Source: Ardenticatenaceae bacterium
GTDB taxonomy: Bacteria > Chloroflexota > Anaerolineae > Promineifilales > Promineifilaceae
Direction of reading: 5' to 3'
DNA length: 55,363 nt
NCBI GenBank assembly: GCA_030065875.1
Contig: JASJCR010000031.1
Location: forward strand, 1-55,363
Notes under the pieces: model-generated
Database searches by the model: none
Seen by the model: only the letters and a program-made list of their open reading frames with translations
Told to the model about the DNA's origin: nothing
Part shown: positions 8,761-17,300 of the stretch, in pieces
Position numbering within the stretch: position 1 is the first letter of the stretch
Layout: every line of letters begins with the position of its first letter
Position numbers and translations under genes: made by a program

Positions 8761-8773
8761 TAACATAATGTTA
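8761..8773. promoter_or_regulatory. Short palindrome TAACATAATGTTA before the DapA-like gene
   Basis: A perfect 6-bp dyad with a one-base centre lies about 60 bases before the start of the lyase gene at 8835, in an AT-rich stretch. It could be an operator for an internal promoter, but I find no convincing -35/-10 pair with it and no second copy in the window. Confidence 0.25.
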
Positions 8774-8834
8774 GATCTTATAAATCGGTAAATTTTTCTT
8801 GTCTTGATTGATTCCCAGAAGGAGGGTTAGTTCG

Positions 8835-9773
8835 ATGGATATCGTAAAGGTAAAACAACACCTTTGTGGCCCGATGATACCGGTCATCACCCACTTGCAT
8901 GATGACTTGACCGTTTACCCAGAGGCGATTGCCAATGAGGTCAACTACCTGGTAGAACACGGATTGGTCACCGGCAATGGGGTTTTGCTGGCGGTTGGTG
9001 CCGGGGGCGATTTTAATATGCTGTCGGTTGAAGAACGAAAAATTGCGGCCAAGGCGATCGTTGATGGAGCAGCCGGTCGCGTGCCGGTGCTGGTCGGCGC
9101 ACAAGATACCAATGTCAATGTGATGATTGAAATGGCCCGCTACGCCGAAGAAATCGGCGCCTATGGCATTCAAATGAGCACCCCCTATTATTACCCCCCT
9201 TCGGATGAAGATGCCCTGGCCGTTTATCGAACAGTGCACGATGCAACTGAGGTGATTGCCATTATGGCTTACAACACCCACTGGCACGATTATGATTTCC
9301 CATTTCCCGTGTTGGATGAGTTGTGTGAACTGGAGCGGTTGGTCGCCCTAAAATGGTCGCGCCCCACCAACGGCACCGCCTATTTAAAGGGGGTGGCACG
9401 CTATGCCGACCGCCTGGCAGTAGTTGATAATGCGGGCTTGTGGGTCATGAATCACATGCTGGGCGGCACCGGTTTCATTACCCACCTGGCTACGATTTGG
9501 CCGGAAAACGACCTCGAAATCTGGCATTTGCTGCAGGCCGGGGAATATACTCAAGCCCAGCAAAAGATGATGGCCGCCAACTGGCTGTGGCAGGAGTTCC
9601 GGTCAAAAATGGCCCGACGCACCAGCGGTGAATCCCCGCCGGTCAAAGCAGCCCTCAACATTCTGGGTCGTTATGGGGGGCCCAGCCGGCTGCCGGCTCG
9701 CACCTTAACCGCGGACGAACGGTCGGAACTTACCGACCTGCTAACCCAGATCGGCGTCCCGGCGCTGCAATAG
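8835..9773 (+). CDS. Dihydrodipicolinate synthase (DapA) family lyase
   Basis: A 312-residue class I aldolase-type lyase of the DapA/NAL family. The Schiff-base Lys is in LVALKWSRP and the proton-relay Tyr in IMAYNTHW, at the expected barrel positions. Lysine-pathway DapA is usually about 290 residues; this copy is longer and sits in a catabolic operon, so a role in cleaving or forming a 2-keto acid is more likely than lysine synthesis. I chose the ATG at 8835 because AAGGAGGG precedes it by 8 bases; the longer reading from 8808 has no such site. The 235-base gap before it holds a hairpin and a palindrome. The SDR gene follows 12 bases later. Two further family members lie at 33105 and 45759. 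Confidence 0.87.
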   Translation: MDIVKVKQHLCGPMIPVITHLHDDLTVYPEAIANEVNYLVEHGLVTGNGVLLAVGAGGDFNMLSVEERKIAAKAIVDGAAGRVPVLVGAQDTNVNVMIEMARYAEEIGAYGIQMSTPYYYPPSDEDALAVYRTVHDATEVIAIMAYNTHWHDYDFPFPVLDELCELERLVALKWSRPTNGTAYLKGVARYADRLAVVDNAGLWVMNHMLGGTGFITHLATIWPENDLEIWHLLQAGEYTQAQQKMMAANWLWQEFRSKMARRTSGESPPVKAALNILGRYGGPSRLPARTLTADERSELTDLLTQIGVPALQ

Positions 9774-9785
9774 GAGAAACAGCTG

Positions 9786-10547
9786 GTGATCGATTTAACA
9801 GGTCAAGTCGCCCTCATCACCGGGGCTGGACGGGGCATTGGCCAGGGATGTGCCGTGGCCCTGGCCCAGGTTGGGGCAACAATAGTTATCAATGATCGTC
9901 CAGGAAGCCCCGATCTGGCCGCCACGGCCGCAGACCTTGCGACCCTCGGGGTTCCAGTACATGCGGTCGAAGCAGATGTTTTTACCCGGGTCGGGTGCGA
10001 GCTGCTGCTCGAACAAACAAAGGCCCTGACGGGGCAGATTGACATCCTCGTCAGCAACCCGGCCCGCAGCACCCGCGCCCCCTTTTTAGATTTTAAGCTA
10101 GAAGATTTTGAAAGTACCATTCAGGCGACCTTGATCGGCGGGTTTAATATGAGCCAGCTGGCGGCACGAGCGATGGTCAAACAGGGTCAAGGAGGTAAAA
10201 TTATTTTTATTTCTAGCGTTCACGCCGAACGACCCTACCAAACAGCCGTAGCGTATAATGCGGCCAAGGCCGGGCTCAACCATATGGCGCGCACAATGGC
10301 CCGCGAACTGGTGGTCCATCACATAAACGTCAACGTCATTGAACCAGGCTGGATTGGCACACCAGGCGAATACGAGAATTATTCGTATGAGCGGGTGCAA
10401 CGTGAAGGAGCAAAGCTGCCATGGGGCCGATTGGGCACCCCGGCCGATATTGGTCAGGCGGTCGCTTTCCTGGCCTCATCGGCCGCAGATTACATTACCG
10501 GGTCGATTTTGGCGGTAGACGGCGGCTTTCGCGACAAAGACACCTGA
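9786..10547 (+). CDS. Short-chain dehydrogenase/reductase (SDR)
   Basis: A 253-residue classical SDR. The cofactor motif TGAGRGIGQG (about 13-22), the N-rich segment as LVSNPARS (usual NNAG replaced by SNPA), the catalytic Ser in FISSVHAE and the Y-x-x-x-K in AYNAAKAGL are present, ending with the usual SSAADYITGSILAVDGG. NAD or NADP preference is not clear; Asp at INDRPG suggests NAD. It starts with GTG at 9786, with AGGAGA upstream, 12 bases after the lyase stop. The stop TGA overlaps an ATG of the next frame, so translation with the HpcH aldolase gene is coupled. Confidence 0.88.
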   Translation: MIDLTGQVALITGAGRGIGQGCAVALAQVGATIVINDRPGSPDLAATAADLATLGVPVHAVEADVFTRVGCELLLEQTKALTGQIDILVSNPARSTRAPFLDFKLEDFESTIQATLIGGFNMSQLAARAMVKQGQGGKIIFISSVHAERPYQTAVAYNAAKAGLNHMARTMARELVVHHINVNVIEPGWIGTPGEYENYSYERVQREGAKLPWGRLGTPADIGQAVAFLASSAADYITGSILAVDGGFRDKDT

Positions 10548-10561
10548 TGGAGAGCAAATTT

Positions 10562-11338
10562 ATGAGAAAAAGCAAAATGCTGGCCAAGTGGCGGGCAAAC
10601 AAACCGGCACGCGTGGCGGCGATGGGCCATGTTCTGCCCTTTTTTATTCGCTATGCTGCCCATTACCGCTATGATGGCATCTGGCTCGATCTCGAGCACC
10701 GCAATATGGATGGCCGTGAGGTCCAGCATTTACTGGCGCTGGGTCATCTATTTGACATCGACATCATGGTCCGGCCGCCAACGACGATGCGCACCCAGCT
10801 TTACCGTTATCTCGAAGATGGGGCCACCGGTTTGATGGTCCCCTTTGTCTCGACACCGGCTTTCGCTCGTGAAATTGTCGATGCGGTCAAATTCCCGCCG
10901 CTGGGCAATCGCGGGCTAGATGGCGCCGGGCTGGACAGCGATTTTGGCTTGTCGACCTGGCGACCCAACAGCACCTTTATCGCCGATGCCTTGTCGGAAA
11001 CGTTTATCGTGGCCCAAATCGAAACACCATCGGCCGTGGCCCAGGCCGAGGCGATTGCTGCCATCCCTGGGATTGACATGATCTTTATCGGTCCGGGGGA
11101 CCTCCAGCTGCGGCTCGATGCCGATCCGACGCAGGCATTGACGATAGCCTCTGCCACAGAAGCCGTCAAAGCAGCGGCCGAAAAAACCGGGAAACAGTGG
11201 GGGCGAACGGCCGGCTCTGTCGAGGAAATCGGCCGTTATTATGCGATGGGGGCAACGTTGGTCCCCTGGGGGGGCGATTTTGCCCTCATGAACGTACTCA
11301 AAACCGCCAGCGAGGAGCTGGATGGGCTGTCGCGTTAA
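10562..11338 (+). CDS. HpcH/HpaI-type class II aldolase
   Basis: A 258-residue metal-dependent aldolase of the HpcH/HpaI family. The signature WLDLEH (about 41-46), a catalytic Arg region IMVRPPT, the metal Glu in AQIETPSAVAQAEAI and the Asp in FIGPGDLQLRL are all seen. The family cleaves 4-hydroxy-2-keto acids to pyruvate plus an aldehyde, which would suit the end of a pathway begun by the aminotransferase, lyase and SDR of this operon. The ATG at 10562 has GGAGAG 7 bases before it; an ATG at 10547 overlapping the SDR stop is the alternative. It is the last gene of the plus-strand operon. After it, TTAAGGGG (11336-11343) and CCCCTTAA (11377-11384) could pair across a long loop. Confidence 0.87.
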   Translation: MRKSKMLAKWRANKPARVAAMGHVLPFFIRYAAHYRYDGIWLDLEHRNMDGREVQHLLALGHLFDIDIMVRPPTTMRTQLYRYLEDGATGLMVPFVSTPAFAREIVDAVKFPPLGNRGLDGAGLDSDFGLSTWRPNSTFIADALSETFIVAQIETPSAVAQAEAIAAIPGIDMIFIGPGDLQLRLDADPTQALTIASATEAVKAAAEKTGKQWGRTAGSVEEIGRYYAMGATLVPWGGDFALMNVLKTASEELDGLSR

Positions 11339-11426
11339 GGGGCAAAAGGGTTTGATGAGTTGAGGGGCCCGATTTCCCCCTTAAGGTTCGACTGGTGAAG
11401 GATCGATTGAACGGCGAAAAATCCTT

Positions 11427-11772
11427 TTAAGCCTTCGAAACCCTGACCTGGTTGATGATCTTTTGGAGAAGGTTATTGCGAAGATGAAGCGTCGATTTTT
11501 GTGGCAAATCTTCCAGGATATTGATGACCTCATCCTTCGTCATTTGTTTTCGTCGAATCGATCTAATCAAAATACCCAAAGTGCTATCCAAGCGTCACGG
11601 CCACCAGGCGAGCAGCCGCATCATCGGTTAAAAAAATCGCTTCAGGATGTTGTTCCATCAGCATCAATGCAGCCTGCTCCCCATAATCGCCAAGTAAATA
11701 CAAACACTCAATTTCATCCAGATGAATCAGGGGCCCGGCATCACAAACAACAACGGCCGGAGAATCACTCAT
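11427..11772 (-). pseudogene. Decayed PIN-domain toxin (DUF3368-like)
   Basis: From the ATG at 11772 the reading gives VVVCDAGPLIHLDEIECL, the N-terminal Asp motif of a PIN ribonuclease, then jumps straight to EQAALMLMEQHPEAIFLTDD, so about 40-50 residues of the usual domain are missing. It then stops at VAVTLG. In the next frame the C-terminus goes on as STLGILIRSIRRKQMTKDE and DLPQKSTLHLRNNLL to a stop at 11427-11429. A deletion of roughly 11 bases between the two parts would explain the shift. PIN toxins of this group are about 150 residues and cut RNA; this copy should be dead. The antitoxin gene overlaps its start. Confidence 0.7.
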
Positions 11773-11980
11773 CACCCGTTAAACCCCAATCAACGTCTTG
11801 GAGAATAAACTCTTCCATTAATTCATGGCGATGGGATTCTAGGTAACGGCGTAGAGCATTCAGGATTAATTCATCCAAATCACGAAACCAGCCCGCTTCA
11901 TTTAAGCTCTTGGCCTGGTTGAGTAACCCCTCAGATATTTCAGTTTTTACCACTGTCGTTTTTACGGTTTCTAAAGACAT
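11765..11980 (-). CDS. Ribbon-helix-helix-like antitoxin, partner of the decayed PIN toxin
   Basis: A 71-residue protein beginning MSLETVKTTVVKTEISEGL with a predicted strand and two helices (NQAKSLNEAGWF, DLDELILNALRRYLESH) like the RHH antitoxins that sit before DUF3368 PIN toxins, and an acidic tail LQDVDWGLTGDE that would wrap the toxin. I chose the ATG at 11980, which has GGGGG upstream; an earlier ATG at 11995 is possible. The last bases overlap the toxin start, the usual layout of these pairs. It looks intact although its toxin is broken, and would normally repress its own promoter. Confidence 0.6.
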   Translation of the reverse strand: MSLETVKTTVVKTEISEGLLNQAKSLNEAGWFRDLDELILNALRRYLESHRHELMEEFILQDVDWGLTGDE

Positions 11981-12464
11981 ATTTTTAACCCCCATCGATC
12001 AATCAAAATCATTGACGATTGGGGCCATTATACAGGATTTGTCTTCGGTCCTGGCGAATTATTCGATTAAATCGATCCTGATTTAATGGAATCAAAGCTC
12101 AAATAAGTCTACCCAGCTCTTTATCCACTATACATATTTTGGTTCGAAATTATACGGTAGCTGAGTTCTTTCCTCGAAAATATTCAACGACTAAATCGCG
12201 GGAACGACCCAGCATTGATCCCTCGTTAAATTATTGGCGGTCGCGGGTACGACAAAACAAAAAGCTCTCGAGACATCCGAGAGCTTTTGTACCTGCAATT
12301 TAGTACGGGAACGACGGGGATCGCGGCCGTATGGGTCACCAGGTGATGATTTATTCGGCTAGTTGGCACAATTATCAACTTGAACGGGACCGGCTTCTCA
12401 GAAATTCAGGGGATTCAATCACCTAAGCGATTTTTGAAAAAGATTTTGGCTTGCATCCAACCTC
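11981..12464. other. Gap of about 480 bp without a recognisable gene
   Basis: AT-rich non-coding stretch. It holds three copies of a CGGG(A/T)ACGAC unit at 12199-12208, 12244-12253 and 12306-12315 (the first two extended to TCGCGGG(A/T)ACGAC), and a perfect terminator hairpin at 12260-12288. I checked a GGTTCGAA at about 12132 as a possible tRNA T-loop, but no stems form around it. Confidence 0.5.
12260..12288 (-). terminator. Perfect 11-bp hairpin terminator with A and T tracts on both sides
   Basis: AAAAGCTCTCG (12260-12270) pairs exactly with CGAGAGCTTTT (12278-12288) around a 7-base loop. The A-run on one side and T-run on the other make it usable from either direction. It most likely ends the SEC-C gene transcript coming from 13947 on the minus strand. 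Confidence 0.7.
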
Positions 12465-12581
12465 TTATGGCTTAATAGTCGGGATACGTGGCGAAAGAAA
12501 AGAATCGGCCGGACCTCTAAACCCATCAAAGTGATTGTCTTCTGGCAGCTCAATCACCGCCCACCCGTGAAATTCAAACAT
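12465..12581 (-). CDS. 38-codon ORF, possible truncated Imm7-like N-terminus
   Basis: An ATG at 12581 overlaps the stop codon of the SEC-C gene and opens a 38-codon frame beginning MFEFHGWAVIELPED. This start resembles the N-terminus of Imm7-type immunity proteins (M-F/Y-E-x-H-G-W), which are over 100 residues long, but the frame stops early. A purine-rich GCGAGGTGG lies upstream. It may be the remnant of an immunity or small accessory gene, or a chance frame. No toxin gene is seen next to it. Confidence 0.3.
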   Translation of the reverse strand: MFEFHGWAVIELPEDNHFDGFRGPADSFLSPRIPTIKP

Positions 12582-13947
12582 CTGGCCACCTCGCAATGTT
12601 TGTTTTAAGCAGAGGATCGTGCAGTTGGGCGTCAGCGACCCGCTGCAGATCCTTTCCAAGCCCACCCAATGATTTTAACGTTTCTTTGGCGGCCGATTCT
12701 TCCAACAGGTGATTTTTCGTCAAAAAATCGAGCCAGACCGGTATGATTTCGAACAGCGCATACGCTTCGTAATAGCGAAAGGTGAAAAGCTGCAGGAGTT
12801 CGCCCAGAAATTGATCCATCGTTTTGGTATCCGGACACAGAGGGTTGAAAACCCGGCTGCGGCCGGATCTTCTTTTGCTCTTCTTGCCTTGGCGCTGCCG
12901 ACGGTTTGTTTTAAAAGGTGATGTCTCTTGTCGAAACATGACATATCGCGAGAGTTCCGTTAAACCCATCCCGACCTTAGCGGCAGATAACCCTCTTTGA
13001 AAATGGGCTTCGTAAAAACAGGCGTTGCACAGCAAATCCAGGCTCTCTTCACTCAAGTTTGGTGCCTCAGAAAGGATATTTTCTGCTGTGGTGGCGGTCA
13101 CTTTTTGCCGGCCGGTCATGTAGTCCAGCCGCGTGGTCATCGCCTCCGGAACAATAGTCAGATCATACCGGTCGAAATTATCAGTGAGGTGAGCCGAGGT
13201 CAGATCGGGATTCTGCTCCAGAAGATAAAGCAAATCTAGAAACACCAGGCGCTCCATAAACTCTGCCAGAACCCAATCGTCCAGATCTCCATCTTGAGAG
13301 ACGGAAGAGAACGCCAGCTGCAGCCCTTCATGCAATATGTTCAATTTTCCATGATAGGAAAGCCCGCTGATCAATCGATCGTAGTGATCGAGGCTCCGCC
13401 CGGCGATTTGGGAAGCCTGATTAAACAGGGCTTTTACGGCCGCATCTTCCCCCTCAAACAAGGCAATTTGCATGCGCCAGTCCAGCATATTGGGTAGCTC
13501 CTGCTCATATGCCTCGGGCGCGGTTTCCTGTATTTTATCGAGAAGCTGCAGGAAACGTACTGTTTCCCCTTGGACAAGCGCCTGCTTAAAAAGGGTATTG
13601 GCCACTTCAAAAACCGTTTCGTCGTCAAATATTTCCGGGTCTTCCGCCAGAGCCCGGGTGGCCATTTCCCACTGTGTTTCATAAGTGGTGTCCAAAAACG
13701 CTTCGAAAAATGCGTTAATGCGTCCCAAAAGTGGATCGTCTTCTGCATTACTAAGTGCCTCTGGTCCAAAGTCAGAGGAGGGGTCCACAAGATTTTCGAA
13801 TGTATTTTGCTCCACGGTTTGTTGAGCAGCCTGTCTGGCCGCTTTGTCTTTCGCCAGACAGCATTTTTTATACTTTTTACCGCTGCCGCACGGGCAGGGA
13901 TCATTTCGGCCGACCATTGTCTCTACCTCAGCTTTGTCTTCTTTCAT
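12574..13947 (-). CDS. SEC-C zinc-motif protein, large helical C-terminal region
   Basis: A 457-residue protein with an N-terminal SEC-C zinc motif, GRNDPCPCGSGKKYKKCC (about 13-30). The rest is mostly helical, acidic and without a family I recognise; segments such as ALAEDPEIFDDETVF, DYMTGRQKVTATTAEN and a basic stretch NRRQRQGKKSKRRSGRSR (about 352-369) stand out. SEC-C motifs bind zinc and mediate contact with nucleic-acid or protein partners (SecA, some defence or methylase proteins); the role here is unknown. It is a single-gene minus-strand unit, divergent from the FG-GAP gene, ended by the terminator at 12260-12288. Composition is closer to the AT-rich block than to the catabolic genes. 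Confidence 0.75.
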   Translation of the reverse strand: MKEDKAEVETMVGRNDPCPCGSGKKYKKCCLAKDKAARQAAQQTVEQNTFENLVDPSSDFGPEALSNAEDDPLLGRINAFFEAFLDTTYETQWEMATRALAEDPEIFDDETVFEVANTLFKQALVQGETVRFLQLLDKIQETAPEAYEQELPNMLDWRMQIALFEGEDAAVKALFNQASQIAGRSLDHYDRLISGLSYHGKLNILHEGLQLAFSSVSQDGDLDDWVLAEFMERLVFLDLLYLLEQNPDLTSAHLTDNFDRYDLTIVPEAMTTRLDYMTGRQKVTATTAENILSEAPNLSEESLDLLCNACFYEAHFQRGLSAAKVGMGLTELSRYVMFRQETSPFKTNRRQRQGKKSKRRSGRSRVFNPLCPDTKTMDQFLGELLQLFTFRYYEAYALFEIIPVWLDFLTKNHLLEESAAKETLKSLGGLGKDLQRVADAQLHDPLLKTNIARWPDV

Positions 13948-14358
13948 GGGTCAAGTCATTCATAGTTTAAAGTATAAAGAAGGGCTTTCCTTAACGGTAC
14001 GTTTCTCTATAATCTTTACACTTTCCACTCTCCAATTTTAGAGGCATTAGGGGATGTGAGGCCATCTAAATGCAGCATCATTCAAATTTAAATATCAGGA
14101 TTATACAGATTAAAAGGATTCCCCCTTTAGATGGGCGAAAATTCGTGTCATTCGTGAAATCCTGTTCTAATTGTTTGGTTCTGGCAAGTACCATTGCCAA
14201 CGTTAGAATTTCATATACAATTTAAGTTGATAGGGAGACAGAGGGACCGTTTACCCTTCAAAAATTCAAACAATTAAATACGGGGCGTGCCTATGATGAT
14301 TGGCTTTGATTCATGCCTGCATGGTCAATGCAGGCAATCATTATTAGGAGATTACATC
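13948..14358. other. Divergent intergenic region with a dispersed repeat and a leader hairpin
   Basis: The 411-bp gap between the SEC-C and FG-GAP genes is AT-rich. It contains a dispersed intergenic repeat at about 14095-14161 (AGGATTATACAGATTAAAAG, then ATTCGTGTCATTCGTGAAAT). A perfect leader hairpin TGCCTGCAT/ATGCAGGCA (14314-14322 and 14328-14336, 5-base loop) lies just before the ribosome site of the next gene. No clear promoter boxes stand out. Confidence 0.5.
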
Positions 14359-17300
14359 ATGCCTCGCAAGCGTAAGCTTACAGCAACCCTTTTCTCTATC
14401 TTTGTTCTTGCTTTTTTGACCGCGCAATCGGTCTTGGCCGCGACGTATACGCTAAATGAAACCCTTCCTCCAGACCCTGTTGATCTAATTACTCCAACAC
14501 CAGATTGGAATTTTGAAGGAAATATTAATGAGTTGAGAATTGGATCGGTTGAAAACCTGGGTGATCTCAATGGGGATGGCTTCAACGATATCGGTTTGGG
14601 TGTACGCAATCATAATGGCGGCTTAGGCGGCGTATTCGTCTTCTATGGATCCAACACAGGGCCAGCGCCGGTTCCCGACATTATTATTGAAGGGGATCAG
14701 GCTGGTGCTCACTTCGCAAGTTATCTTCATGAAGGGGGCGACTTTAATGGCGATGGGTATGACGATTTAATCGTTGGAGCCCAACGGTATGACAACGGTG
14801 AGTCGAATGAAGGTCGCGTCTACGTATATTATGGCTCACCAACCGGTGTCTCAAATACCCCTGGCTGGTTTGTCGAAAGCAACCAAGCCAACAGCCAATT
14901 CGGATCCAGAGTCGCTTCGGCCGGTGATGTGAATAACGACGGGTATGATGACGTCGTGGTTGGCGCGCAATTTTATGAGAATGGGGAGTCTGGAGAAGGA
15001 GCCGCCTTTCTGTATCTTGGATCAGCCTCCGGATTACAAACAACACCGGCATGGACAACAGAGGGCAATCAAGTTGGCGCACGGTACGGGGTGGATGTCG
15101 GCCGTACTGGTGACGTCAATGCAGACGGATATGATGATTTCTGGGTTACCGCCTGGTGGTATGACAACGGTCAGGTTGATGAAGGTCGCGCCTATGTCTA
15201 TTATGGCTCACCAGCTGGCCCAAGCACAACACCGTCTTGGACTTATGAAAGCAACGAAAACAACGGCTGGTTGGGTTTTGGGGGGAATGCTGGAGATGTA
15301 AACGACGACGGATTCGATGACGTGGTATTTTCCCAACACCGGTTTTCAGCGTCAACGTTTCAAAATGGTAATTTTATGGTTTTCCATGGATCCGCCTCTG
15401 GATTACCGGCAACCCCTAATTGGGAAATCAATCATATCAGTGAAGGCCAGAACATTAGCGGACCCGCCTACGGGGGTGATGTGAATGGTGATGGGTATTC
15501 AGATCTTGTAACCGGATCCCGATATTATACTGATGGGGAATTCAATGAAGGGGCCATGGTTGTGTATCCGGGTTCATCCACAGGCTTAACTTTTACTCCG
15601 CTGTTAATTGCCCTTAGCAACCAGGAACTCGGTTATCTAGGCAATGATGTGGCCTATGCCGGCGATGTGAATGGCGATGGGGTTGGGGACATGCTTGCAG
15701 TCGCCACTCAATTCGATAATGGAGAAGCAAATGAAGGGGTAGCCATCCTCTATTACGGTTCGGCCGCATTTGAAATAACCAATACCTCTCCGCTGCAAAC
15801 CGGCATCATTGGCGATTCATATTCCGCATCCTTAACGGCTTCAGGCGGCAATGCGCCATACACGTGGTCGATAACCAGTGGCTCGCTGCCACCTGGATTA
15901 AACCTCAACCTGTCAACGGGGATCATAAGCGGCACGCCAACAGCTATTGGCTCATATTCATTTTCCATCCGCGCCACAGATTCGGATGGAAAAGCGGTGG
16001 TTAAAGATTTCGAAATGGACATTATTTATCCACCGCTGGATATAATCACCTCCTCCCCATTGCCTTCCGGGACGATAGGCGTGCCCTATTCGACGATTAT
16101 TGAAGCGACAGGGGGAGTGCCGCCGTACTCCTGGTCGGTTATCTCTGGCGCGCTGCCCACCGGCCTATCCCTTAACTCTGCCACAGGTGAAATCAGTGGC
16201 ACCCCAACCACGGCCGGCACCTTCGCCTTCACCATTCAGGTCATGGACAGTGCCGGACAAACGGATTCAGGTCCATTTGCAGTTGAGCCGCCACCCTCGA
16301 ACGGCACGGCCGGGACGGGATACTCCCAACCGATATCGGTTATCGGGGAAGGAGGTTCTGGTGGTGGCGGAGGTGAGTCAACCTGTAATAACTATGAAGT
16401 CGTCAGCGGGACATTGCCTGCTGGATTAACGCTTGACCCTACAACCGGAATTGTCAGCGGTACCCCAACGGATGGCGGCATCTATGACTTTACCGTAGCT
16501 TGTGTCATCACCTCTGGTCCAAACACCGGCCAAACGGCCACCAAACAGTTCACCATTACCATCAACAATCCGGAACCGACCCTGGACGCCCTGAGTCCCG
16601 GCTCCGGTATCGCCGGTGATCCCGAGACGACGGTGACCCTCTACGGCACCAACTTCGTTCAATCCTCCGTAGCCCGCTGGAACGGCAGCGACCGGCCGAC
16701 CACTTACCTCTCCAGCACCGAGCTGCAGATGACCGTCAGCGCGGCCGATCTGGCCGACGTTGGCTCCGGAACGATCACCGTCTTTAATCCGGAACCAACC
16801 GGCGGCACCTCCAACGCCTTGACCTTTGACATCCTGCCGCCCAACCTCCCACCGGACGCCGTTGATGACGAGATCACCACGCCAGAAGACACGGCCGTCG
16901 ACATCGATGTCCTGGCCAACGACACCGATCCGGACAACGATGTGCTGACCATCACCAGCTTTACCCAACCGGCCAACGGGGATTTGGCTCTCCAGCCAAA
17001 CGGCACCTTTGTTTACACTCCGACGCTCAACTTCCACGGCAGCGACAGCTTCACCTACACGGTTGAAGACGCCTTTGCCGAAACCGACACGGCCGCGGTT
17101 GACATCACCGTCACCCCGGTCAACGACCTGCCGGAGGTCGCTGTCGACACAGCTGTGGTGACCGTCAGCGAAGGTCAAACGGCCGCCAACAGCGGTACGC
17201 TGAGCGATGTCGACGGGGATACCTTGACCGTTTCAGCCAGCATCGGCACAGCCGTTAACCACGGCAGCGGCAGCTGGTCGTGGTCGTTTGCCTCTGATGA

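Noticed and set aside
8808..8834. Upstream start for the first DapA-like gene
   Set aside because: It would include the ribosome site AAGGAGGG within the coding sequence; ATG 8835 is better placed.
12130..12140. GGTTCGAAAT as a tRNA T-loop
   Set aside because: No T-stem, acceptor stem or anticodon arm can be formed around it.
12465..12665. Reading the 66-codon frame from 12665 as a full gene
   Set aside because: Its first 28 codons lie inside the SEC-C gene; only the part from 12581 has any family resemblance.
16100..16429. Plus-strand frame of 109 codons and other long frames on either strand inside 14359-18195
   Set aside because: They are shadows of the repetitive FG-GAP/Ig gene, whose own frame has signal peptide and domains.
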